Assembly: GCA_050692985.1 (NCBI GenBank)
Contig: JBOGVZ010000077.1
Location: 1 to 64,000 of the forward strand
DNA length: 64,000 nt
From: JBOGVZ01 sp050692985
GTDB lineage: Bacteria; Actinomycetota; UBA4738; CALAEC01
Direction: 5' to 3'
The first letter of the stretch is position 1. Each line of letters opens with the position of its first letter. Below the pieces are notes generated by a model. The model saw only the letters and a program-made list of their open reading frames with translations. It ran no database searches and had not been told where the DNA came from. The position numbers were made by a program, and so were the translations under genes. Positions 8,318 to 15,391 of the stretch are shown one piece after another.

Positions 8318-8896
8318 TCAGCCCTGAAGGCGACGCTGTATCTCCCGAATCAGCTCTTGGGGCTCGACGTACATGAGGCCGCCGTTCTCCGGCGCCCCGT
8401 AATCCTGGATCCACGCCACCCGGCCATCCCGATCGACTAGGACGAAGGTGTGGCCAGGCTCCCCAGTCGGCATGCCCCACCGCATCACCCCGTAGGCAGT
8501 GGCCACCCGGTTATCGGCGTCGGAGACGACCGGGGTCTCCACGCCGTACGCGTCCACCCATTCAGCCCAGGACTCCAGGGAATCCGGCGAGATGCTCAGC
8601 AGCTCCGTGCCCAGAGACCGGAACCGAGCGCTCTCGTGCAGATCCACGATCTGCTGAATGCACGGCGTTCACCCGGGGCCCATGCTGAAGTAAAGGAGTA
8701 CGGGTCGGCGCCCCCGATAGTCCTCGAGAGATACGGATTCGTTGTCCGCCGAAGGTAGCGTGAACGGGGGAGCCTCCGCTCCCACCCTCGCCGACCGCGC
8801 TCCGCGCGCCGCGCTCTCTCCCCCGCCGTTCCCGCATGAGGTTCCGAGAACGGCCACGAGGGTGATGGTGGCGGCGACCAGGATGCGGCTTCTCAC
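8318..8896 (-). CDS. Probable selenocysteine-containing peroxiredoxin-like lipoprotein (in-frame TGA = Sec76)
   Basis: The frame opens at GTG 8896, overlapping the ATPase stop by four bases (GTGA). It has a signal region ending in Cys (VLGTSC), the redoxin start VGAEAPPFTLPSADN, and RPVLLYFSMGPG. An in-frame TGA at 8671-8669 follows, and the same frame continues as TPCIQQIVDLHE to TAFGVM-like and GEPGHTFVLVDRDGRVAWIQ sequence, ending at 8318. The TGA falls exactly where the catalytic Cys of a CxxC motif belongs, giving Sec-Thr-Pro-Cys (residues 76-79). A hairpin suited to a bacterial SECIS starts a few bases downstream. Full length would be 192 residues, normal for AhpC/TSA-redoxin proteins. 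Expected role: thiol peroxidase or disulfide reductase at the outer membrane-facing surface. If the genome lacks selABC it is instead a pseudogene. Confidence 0.75.
8628..8671 (-). promoter_or_regulatory. Candidate bacterial SECIS element
   Basis: In the transcript, after the TGA (8671-8669), GCAGATC and GATCTGC (8654-8648 and 8644-8638) form a perfect 7-bp stem with loop GUG. A lower GUGC/GCGC helix (8663-8660 with 8631-8628) can stack below an internal loop. The loop begins 22 nt after the TGA with G as first base. That fits the known bacterial SECIS layout: apical loop 16-37 nt downstream with an early G. Confidence 0.65.
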
Positions 8897-11892
8897 CTGG
8901 GGTCAGCATATTCTTCCGGGGCCTCGATGAACCGCTGGTAGCAGCCCCGTGAGCAGAAGTAGTATCTGTTCCCTGCGTGTTCTGCGGTCGCCGCCGCGCC
9001 TTCGGGGTCGATGTCCATCCCGCACACCGGATCCCGCACCGTCGCCATCACTTCCTCCGCCTCGTGCTCTGCACCCACCTCCACCTGGACCGTGACCTCA
9101 CGCTGCCGCTCCTCAGGCTTCGGCAGAACCGGAGGACGGAAGGTCCGGAGGCGGTTGGCGTTCGTCACCACGGACAGGGAGCTGAGGGCCATGGCCGCCG
9201 CGGCTACCATCGGACTCAGCAGCACTCCGATCACCGCATAGAGCACCCCGGCAGCGATGGGGATCCCCGCCACGTTGTAGACGAAGGCGAAGCCCAGGTT
9301 CTGCCGGATGTTGCGCATCGTGGCCCGGCTGAGGTCCACTGCGGTGGCCACCCCGCGGAGCTCCCCGGAGATGAGCGTGACGTCGGCGGCCTCGATCGCC
9401 ACGTCGGTCCCCGTTCCGATGGCGATGCCCACGTCGGCCTGGGCCAGGGCGGGGGCGTCGTTGATCCCGTCACCCACCATGGCCACGACCTTGCCCTCGG
9501 CCTGGAGGCGGCGGATCTCGGCGGCTTTGTCTTGGGGCAGCACCTCGGCTAGCACCCGGCCAATCCCTACTTGGCGGGCGATGGCCTCGCCGGTCCGGCC
9601 GTTGTCGCCGGTGATCATGACCACCTCCAGCCCTCTGCCCTGCAGCGCGCGCACGGCCGCGGCGGCATCCTCCTTGGGGGTGTCGGCCACCGCCAGCACC
9701 CCGGCGGGCCGACCATCGAGGGCGGCGTAGATCGCCGTCTTTCCTTCCTGCTCGAGTCGCCCGGCTGCATCCTCCAGGGGGCCCACGTCTATACCGGTCT
9801 CCCGGAGGAAGCGACGGCTGCCGACGAGGACCGTCCGGCTGTCAACGGAGGCCCGGACTCCTCTGCCAGTCACGGAGTCGAAGTCCTGTGGGTCGGCGAG
9901 CCTCGCGCCCCGGTCGGCCGCCCCTCGAACCACGGCCTCCCCCAACGGATGCTCCGATACCCGCTCGGCCGACGCGGCGAGCCGCAGGAGTTCTTCCTCA
10001 CTCAGGTTCCCAACCGGGATGACGTCAGTCAGGGCGGGTTCGCCTCGGGTCACCGTCCCGGTTTTGTCGAGGACCACCGTTCCGACCCGGTGGGCGGTCT
10101 CAAGGGCCTCCGCGGAGCGGACCAGCACCGCCGCCTGCGCCCCCTTCCCCGTGCCCACCATGATCGACAGGGGCGTGGCCAGCCCCAGGGCGCAAGGGCA
10201 GGCGATGATTAGCACGGCCACCAGGCTCACCAGCCCCAGGGTAAGGGCCGGTTGAGGTCCCACGTCGAACCAGACCACGAACGTGGCGATAGCCACGAAC
10301 ATCACCGCGGGTACGAAGTAGCTGGCCACCTTGTCCGCTAGGCGCTGGATGGGGGCCTTGGAGGCCTGGGCCTCCCGGACCAGCCCGATGATCTGAGCCA
10401 GCAAGGTTTCAGACCCTACCGCCGTGGCCCGGTACCGGAAGGACCCGGTCTGGTTCACGGTCCCCCCGACCACCGGGTCGCCGGGGCCCTTGTCCAGGGG
10501 GATCGACTCCCCGGTGACCATGGACTCGTCGATGGTGGAGCGGCCGTCCACGATCTCCCCGTCGACGGCGACCTTCTCTCCCGGGCGGACCACGATCTCG
10601 TCGCCCACCTGCACCAGCTCGACAGCGAGCTCCTGCTCTCCCCCTTCACGCACCACCCGGGCGGTCCGGGGGCGGAGCCCGATCAGCGCGCGGATGGCCT
10701 CTCCCGTTCCGGCCTTAGCCTTGGCCTCGAGCAGTCGCCCGAGGAGGATGAGGGTGAGGATCACCCCCACGGCCTCGAAGTAGACGTCCCGGACCTCCGC
10801 CGGGAGCAGGCCGGGGGCCACCGTGACCAGCACGCTGTAGGCGTAGGCCGCCGTGGTCCCCACGGTGATGAGGGTGTTCATCTCGGCGGTTCGATGGGCG
10901 AGGGTGCGCCACCCCACGGTGTGGATGGGCCAGCCCGTGTAGAACATCACCGGGGTGATCAGGGCCAGCTGGACCCACCGGTCCATGAGCCACTCCGGCA
11001 CCCAGGTCGCACCGAACAGGTCCGCCGCCATCACGGCCACCAGGACGGGAGCGGTGAGCGCGGCTCCCACCAGGACGCGCCGGGAGAGGTCCCGGATCTC
11101 CCGTCGGCGCTCGGCGGCCTCCTCGTCCTCGCCCTCCTGGGACTCCGGCGCCGACCCCCCCTCCACCCGGTAGCCAGCCCGGGCGACGGCGGCCTGAAGG
11201 TCGGCCACGGAGACCCGGCCGGGCTCGTACCGGACGGTCAGCCGCTCCGAGGCCACGTCGGTATCCACCCGAGCCACCCCGGGCACGGGCTCGAGGACGC
11301 GCTCGATCGTCTGAAGGCAGGTGGGGCAGGCCGTTACGCCTCCGCGCACGGCGAGCGTCACGCGCCCGTCCCCCGCGGAAGGATCCTCTTCCACGGCGAC
11401 GCTCCGGACCGCCTCATGGGTGTGGCCTTCCGTGACGACCTCCGCCGGAGCGAGCCCGGATTTCGGGACCCGTTCTCCTGCGGTTTCCGTTCCGTCCCCC
11501 CAGCCGGTCACACCGTCCGCTGGCTCCACCACGAGCGTCCCGTGGACCATGTTCATGCCGCAGGCGAACCCGAACTCCCCGCTCCGCCCCGGCACCACTT
11601 CCACGGTCGTCCTGGCGAAAGCCGGGAGAGTCCTGCGCACCCGAAAGTCGGGGAACACGACCTCGGAGGTGCACTCCCCGCTCTCCTGGCGGTCGAAGAT
11701 CAGCCTGAGGGGGACACCTTGGCGCACCTTGATCTGGGCCGGTGAGTACCCGCCCCGGACGGTCACCTCGACCTCCTGGACACCGCCCCGGAGCTCGGCT
11801 CGGCCGGATTCCTTGGGACCGAAGAAGAACCATCCCAGGGCGGTGATCAGCAGAAGGCCGCCGGCGGTGACGACGATCTCGGCGAGACCCAC
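8893..11892 (-). CDS. Copper-type P1B ATPase with N-terminal cupredoxin and HMA domains and C-terminal YHS domain
   Basis: A 999-residue protein from GTG 11892 (GAGGAG upstream; a longer GTG start at 11955 is possible). Order: one membrane anchor (3-25), a cupredoxin-like domain ending FACGMNMVHG (Cys about 111), an HMA domain with ACPTC (about 189-193), then the ATPase core. The core has IIACPCALG, DKTGT phosphorylation site, SEHPLGE, MVGDGINDAPALA, and the copper-class C-terminal helices. A final YHS domain has DPVCGMDI and YYFCSRGCYQRF (about 945-999). The CPC motif and HMA fit Cu+ export from the cytoplasm; the outer cupredoxin may accept or buffer metal. It lies downstream of a csoR relic and overlaps the peroxiredoxin gene. 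Confidence 0.92.
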   Translation of the reverse strand: MGLAEIVVTAGGLLLITALGWFFFGPKESGRAELRGGVQEVEVTVRGGYSPAQIKVRQGVPLRLIFDRQESGECTSEVVFPDFRVRRTLPAFARTTVEVVPGRSGEFGFACGMNMVHGTLVVEPADGVTGWGDGTETAGERVPKSGLAPAEVVTEGHTHEAVRSVAVEEDPSAGDGRVTLAVRGGVTACPTCLQTIERVLEPVPGVARVDTDVASERLTVRYEPGRVSVADLQAAVARAGYRVEGGSAPESQEGEDEEAAERRREIRDLSRRVLVGAALTAPVLVAVMAADLFGATWVPEWLMDRWVQLALITPVMFYTGWPIHTVGWRTLAHRTAEMNTLITVGTTAAYAYSVLVTVAPGLLPAEVRDVYFEAVGVILTLILLGRLLEAKAKAGTGEAIRALIGLRPRTARVVREGGEQELAVELVQVGDEIVVRPGEKVAVDGEIVDGRSTIDESMVTGESIPLDKGPGDPVVGGTVNQTGSFRYRATAVGSETLLAQIIGLVREAQASKAPIQRLADKVASYFVPAVMFVAIATFVVWFDVGPQPALTLGLVSLVAVLIIACPCALGLATPLSIMVGTGKGAQAAVLVRSAEALETAHRVGTVVLDKTGTVTRGEPALTDVIPVGNLSEEELLRLAASAERVSEHPLGEAVVRGAADRGARLADPQDFDSVTGRGVRASVDSRTVLVGSRRFLRETGIDVGPLEDAAGRLEQEGKTAIYAALDGRPAGVLAVADTPKEDAAAAVRALQGRGLEVVMITGDNGRTGEAIARQVGIGRVLAEVLPQDKAAEIRRLQAEGKVVAMVGDGINDAPALAQADVGIAIGTGTDVAIEAADVTLISGELRGVATAVDLSRATMRNIRQNLGFAFVYNVAGIPIAAGVLYAVIGVLLSPMVAAAAMALSSLSVVTNANRLRTFRPPVLPKPEERQREVTVQVEVGAEHEAEEVMATVRDPVCGMDIDPEGAAATAEHAGNRYYFCSRGCYQRFIEAPEEYADPR

Positions 11893-11899
11893 TAGCGCG

Positions 11900-12075
11900 T
11901 CACCTGCTCCTCGCTGCCGCCCGGCCGTTGCTCCTTCGCTCCCCCGTGGCACCACCGGCCACGCGGGCCTTGGGTCCGGTGAGGGCCGCCGTGAACTTCA
12001 CCGCATCGACCAGCTCAGCTGTCCCCGCACCGTCTTCAGGCGGTTGAGGATGGCGCGCTTGTTCTCCGGAAGCAT
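11900..12075 (-). pseudogene. csoR: csoR relic: copper-sensing repressor with its core deleted
   Basis: The ATG at 12075, with AAGGAG upstream, starts MLPENKRAILNRLKTVRGQL, the first helix of CsoR proteins. The next bases, in another frame, encode ELVDAVKFTAALTGPKARV, the last helix of CsoR. The roughly 60 residues between them are gone, including the helix and the Cys-His-Cys Cu(I) ligands. The joined frame stops after SWSMR. The relic keeps its place in front of the copper ATPase, so the operon has lost this local repressor. A CsoR-like gene elsewhere in the genome could still act on the operator. Confidence 0.85.
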
Positions 12076-12117
12076 GGGCGGCTCCTTACTCGGCCACTCG
12101 GCCAATCTTCGGAATCC

Positions 12118-12136
12118 ACCCCACCCGGGGTGGGGT
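12118..12136. promoter_or_regulatory. Putative CsoR operator (19-bp palindrome)
   Basis: A perfect palindrome with 9-bp arms ACCCCACCC / GGGTGGGGT around a central G. It lies 42 bp before the csoR relic start and 77 bp before the small membrane protein gene on the other strand, so it can serve both directions. C/G-run pseudo-palindromes of this kind are the known CsoR binding sites in mycobacteria and relatives. Confidence 0.65.
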
Positions 12137-12213
12137 CTGGACCGAGCATAGCATTCCAGCGGCGAAACGCGGGAGGGGATCAAACGAACCCATGCAGTAG
12201 AGTGAGGCTCGGC

Positions 12214-12474
12214 ATGAAGGTGGCCCTGGTCATCCTGCTGGTGTTTCTCGTCCTTCTCCTTGGCTTCCCCCTTGCCATGGGGATGACCGGGCCAGGGTTC
12301 TGCCCCGATTGCCAATCCCACGGGCCGCCGTGTCCACCCGGCGCCTGCTCGGCGGTTCTGGTCCTCTTCGCCCTTGTCGCGGTCGGCCTTGCTGGGACCT
12401 TCCAGCTCAGCGCCCCGCGCCTTCGCCCTCTGCTCCTAGCTCTCTCGCTCGACAGGCCTCCGCAGGTCGCCTAA
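12214..12474 (+). CDS. Small two-helix membrane protein of the copper island
   Basis: An 86-residue protein with two hydrophobic segments (about 2-24 and 43-64). Between them a loop reads TGPGFCPDCQSHGPPCPPGAC, with a CPDC motif, one His and two more Cys. The Cys/His loop would face outside or into the membrane edge and could bind a soft metal; that is inference. It is divergent from the copper ATPase across the palindrome at 12118-12136, which suggests metal control. No named family recognised. Confidence 0.6.
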   Translation: MKVALVILLVFLVLLLGFPLAMGMTGPGFCPDCQSHGPPCPPGACSAVLVLFALVAVGLAGTFQLSAPRLRPLLLALSLDRPPQVA

Positions 12475-12554
12475 CCGCGCGCGACCGGCGCGGACCCTTC
12501 CACCTCACGCAGTCCAGAGCGCGAAAGGAGTTCGAGCGATGAGCGAGGCCATCC

Positions 12555-13520
12555 ATGGCTAAGGCCAAGACCGCCCGAAAGAGGACCAGGTCCAAGGCGC
12601 CTCGCCCGGCGATTGGACCTCGGCCCAAACCCCAGGGAACCGCACGCCGGCCCAGACCCAAGCGCAGAAGGGCGGGGTCCTCGGCGTGGATTGGGATCGC
12701 CGCCGCGGGGGCCGTGGCCCTTGCCGCCTTCCTCCTGATCCGTGGAGGTGGGGAGTCCTCCCCCACCCGCCCCTTCGTGGGCGGGGACCTACACTCTCTG
12801 GTGGTCAACCCCGTCAATCCGACCCGCCTGTTCGTCGGCGGTCACCACGGGGTGGCCTCCTCCACCAACGGAGGGAAGACCTGGCGTCCCGTGGACACCC
12901 TCGAGGGCGCCGACGCCATGGGGTGGGCTTTCTCAGGCGAGCGGGTCCTGGTCGGCGGGCATCCCGGGTTATTCGTCTCCGAGGACGGAGGGAGGAGCTT
13001 CGAGCGACGCAACGAGGGCCTCCCCGCCACCGACATCCACGCCCTCGGCGCGGCGGATGGGGTGATCTATGCGGCCTCGCCCCAGCTCGGCGTGTTCGCC
13101 TCCCTCGACGGGGGTCGGACCTGGGAGGTGAGGACGCAGGAGGTGGGGCACTCGTTCATGGGTGGGATCCTGGTCGACCCCGAGGACTCGGACCACGTGG
13201 TGGCGCCGGACATGTCCGCCGGGGCGGTGGAGAGCACCGACGGGGGCAGGACCTGGCGGGCGCTAGGGGGCGCACCCGGGGCCATGTGGGTGAGCTGGGA
13301 GCCGGAGGACACCCGCCACATCGTGGTTTCCGCGATGGACCAGGCCGCCGTGACCACGGACGGGGGTGCCACGTGGCAGCCCATCGACGTCCCGGACGGC
13401 GCCTCCCTGGTGGAGATGAGTCCCGACAACCCCCGCACGCTCTACGCGGCCGTGCACGAGGGTGACGCCGCCGTGGTCTGGGTGAGTCGCGACGGAGGGG
13501 GGACGTGGACCCGGTCCTGA
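12555..13520 (+). CDS. Membrane-anchored BNR/Asp-box repeat beta-propeller protein
   Basis: A 321-residue protein with a strongly basic N-terminus (1-42), one membrane helix (about 44-62) and an outer propeller. Six Asp-box motifs of the type S-x-D-G-G-x-T-W are visible, including STNGGKTWRP, SLDGGRTWEV, STDGGRTWRA and TTDGGATWQP. Asp-box propellers occur in sialidases, photosystem assembly factors and sortilin-like proteins; no sialidase catalytic residues are evident. The gene overlaps the next (tlpA-like) by 16 bp, so it belongs to the copper/redox operon. Its role there is unknown. Confidence 0.75.
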   Translation: MAKAKTARKRTRSKAPRPAIGPRPKPQGTARRPRPKRRRAGSSAWIGIAAAGAVALAAFLLIRGGGESSPTRPFVGGDLHSLVVNPVNPTRLFVGGHHGVASSTNGGKTWRPVDTLEGADAMGWAFSGERVLVGGHPGLFVSEDGGRSFERRNEGLPATDIHALGAADGVIYAASPQLGVFASLDGGRTWEVRTQEVGHSFMGGILVDPEDSDHVVAPDMSAGAVESTDGGRTWRALGGAPGAMWVSWEPEDTRHIVVSAMDQAAVTTDGGATWQPIDVPDGASLVEMSPDNPRTLYAAVHEGDAAVVWVSRDGGGTWTRS

Positions 13521-14125
13521 CCGAGGCCCGCCGGGAACGGGAGGAAGCGAAGCGGCGGAGGGACCAGCGCCGGGGGATGGTCCTGCTGGCCCTGGTGGGC
13601 GCCTCGGCTGCCCTGATCGCCTACACGGCCTTCCGGCAACTGGAGGCCGGGGGGGCCACGCCCTTCTCCATCGCCGATTACCAGGCCGAGGCGCAGCGGG
13701 ACCGCCGGCCGGTCCCCCAGTTCCGCGAGCCGGGTCTTGGCGCAGGGACCATCGACTGGCGCGACTACCGGGGCAAGGTCGTGGTGGTGAACTTCTGGGC
13801 GTCGTGGTGCGGACCGTGCCGCCGGGAGGCCCCGGCCCTCCAGCTCCTGTGGGAGGAGTACCGCGACCGGGGCGTGCAGTTCCTCGGGGTGAACTTCAAT
13901 GACGACCCCGCCGCGGCCCGGGCCTACGAAGAGGAGTTCGGGATCACCTACCCGAGCGTCTCCGACCCGAGCGGCAAGGTGGCCCACCTGTTCCAGGTGC
14001 TCGCCTTACCTACCACGTACGTCGTCGGGCGGGACGGGTGGATCGCGTACCACTTCACCGGCGTCATCACCGAAGCCCTGCTCCGCGACTCCCTCGAGGA
14101 CGTCATGGGAGGAACCTCACAGTGA
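13505..14125 (+). CDS. TlpA/ResA-like membrane-anchored thiol-disulfide oxidoreductase
   Basis: A 206-residue protein from GTG 13505, with a basic N-terminus, one membrane helix (about 22-42) and a thioredoxin-fold domain. The active site is NFWASWCGPCRREAP, and the cis-Pro region is ALPTTYVVGRDG. Such proteins reduce apo-cytochrome or cupredoxin disulfides outside the membrane, fed by CcdA. Its stop overlaps the ccdA start (GTGA), which suggests translational coupling and a shared electron route. Confidence 0.88.
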   Translation: MDPVLTEARREREEAKRRRDQRRGMVLLALVGASAALIAYTAFRQLEAGGATPFSIADYQAEAQRDRRPVPQFREPGLGAGTIDWRDYRGKVVVVNFWASWCGPCRREAPALQLLWEEYRDRGVQFLGVNFNDDPAAARAYEEEFGITYPSVSDPSGKVAHLFQVLALPTTYVVGRDGWIAYHFTGVITEALLRDSLEDVMGGTSQ

Positions 14126-14850
14126 CCGTCCTGGGACCGGTTGCCCTCGCCCTGGTGGCCGGGGTGATCTCGTTCACCTCCCCCTGCTGTCTCCCCCTCA
14201 TGCCCGGCTACGTGGCCTATGTCTCGGGGGTGGCCGCCGAGGAGGCTGGATCGGTGGCCGTGAGGCGACGGGTCCTCGGCGCCGCCGCGCTGTTCGTCCT
14301 GGGATTCGCCGCCGTGTTCACCATCCTGGGGGCGAGCGCGTCCCTCGCCGGCGGGTTCCTCCTTCGCAACCGGCCCGTGGTCGAGAAGGTGGGCGGGGCC
14401 TTCGTCATCGGCATGGGCCTGGTCACCATGGGGATCCTCAGGGTTCCTCTCCTCTACCGGGAGGCCCGGTTCGACCTCGGCCGGGTTCGGAGGGGCCCCC
14501 TGGGCGCGGTCCCCCTGGGGATGGCCTTCGCCATCGGGTGGACCCCCTGCGTCGGCCCCGTCCTGGCGGGGATCCTTACCGCCGCGGCCACCACCGGCAC
14601 GGCCTGGGTCGGGGCGGGGCTGCTGTTCGTGTACTCGTTGGGGCTGGGAATCCCGTTCCTCCTCCTGGCCTTAGGCCAGGCCCGCGCGGCGGGGGCGTTC
14701 TCCTGGCTCCGCCGCCACGGGCGGGGCATCGAGCGGGTCGGCGGCTCGGTGCTCGTGCTCATGGGGGTCCTCATGATCGCCGGGCAGTGGACCCGGCTGT
14801 TCATCCCATTGCTGCGGTGGTTCGCCAGGACCGGGTGGCCCCCGATCTGA
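14122..14850 (+). CDS. ccdA: CcdA-type membrane electron carrier (cytochrome c biogenesis / DsbD core)
   Basis: A 242-residue protein with six hydrophobic helices. It has the paired CcdA motifs ISFTSPCCLPLMPGY near the N-terminus and GWTPCVGPVLAG near the middle, each with a Cys on a membrane helix. CcdA passes electrons from cytoplasmic thioredoxin to outer thioredoxin-like partners. Start GTG 14122 overlaps the previous stop by four bases and has GGGAGGA upstream. It lies between two TlpA-like genes, its likely partners. Confidence 0.92.
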   Translation: MTVLGPVALALVAGVISFTSPCCLPLMPGYVAYVSGVAAEEAGSVAVRRRVLGAAALFVLGFAAVFTILGASASLAGGFLLRNRPVVEKVGGAFVIGMGLVTMGILRVPLLYREARFDLGRVRRGPLGAVPLGMAFAIGWTPCVGPVLAGILTAAATTGTAWVGAGLLFVYSLGLGIPFLLLALGQARAAGAFSWLRRHGRGIERVGGSVLVLMGVLMIAGQWTRLFIPLLRWFARTGWPPI

Positions 14851-14866
14851 GGTGGAGGTGAGGACA

Positions 14867-15391
14867 TTGAGGCGGACGCTCGCCGTGACCGCCGCCCTGG
14901 CCGTGGTCCTCGTGGCCTGCGCCCGCAGCCCGGCCGCTCCGGCGAGGGACGAAGCCCCGCGAGCGTCCTTGCTCCCCGAGAACCGACTGGAGCTTCCCGA
15001 GTTCGACCTCCTGAAGTTCCAGGCCCTCCTCAGGGAGCTTCGCGGGACGCCGGTGGTGGTGAACATCTGGGGCTCCTGGTGCGCTCCGTGCCGGGTGGAG
15101 GCACCGGACCTGGCCGAGGTCTCCCGGGAGTTCGAGGAGCGGGTCCAGTTCGTGGGGGTGGACATCCTCGACGACCGGGAGGCGGCCCGGCAGTTCATCC
15201 TGGAGTTCGACTGGCCCTACCCCAGCGTGTTCGACCCCGACGGCGAGATCCGCGACCGCCTGGGCTACATCGGCCAGCCGGTGACCATCGTTTACGACCG
15301 GGACGGCAACAAGTCGTTCGAGTGGGTCGGCGCCCTGAACGCGGAGATCCTCCGCCGGGAGATCAGGAAGGTTCTTTGGGCCAGGGGATGA
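14867..15391 (+). CDS. TlpA-like thioredoxin-fold lipoprotein
   Basis: About 174 residues starting at TTG 14867, which has GGAGGTGAGG just upstream; GTG 14852 is an alternative. A signal segment ends in VVLVAC, fitting a lipoprotein. The redox centre is NIWGSWCAPCRVEAP, with a cis-Pro region IGQPVTIVYDRDG. It is the second TlpA-like protein of the operon, so it is probably anchored outside the cell and reduced through CcdA. Its stop overlaps the start of copCD (ATGA). Confidence 0.88.
   Translation: MRRTLAVTAALAVVLVACARSPAAPARDEAPRASLLPENRLELPEFDLLKFQALLRELRGTPVVVNIWGSWCAPCRVEAPDLAEVSREFEERVQFVGVDILDDREAARQFILEFDWPYPSVFDPDGEIRDRLGYIGQPVTIVYDRDGNKSFEWVGALNAEILRREIRKVLWARG

Noticed and set aside
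12118..12136. Terminator between csoR relic and the divergent gene
   Set aside because: It lies between two gene starts, not after a stop, and has no T-run; an operator fits better.
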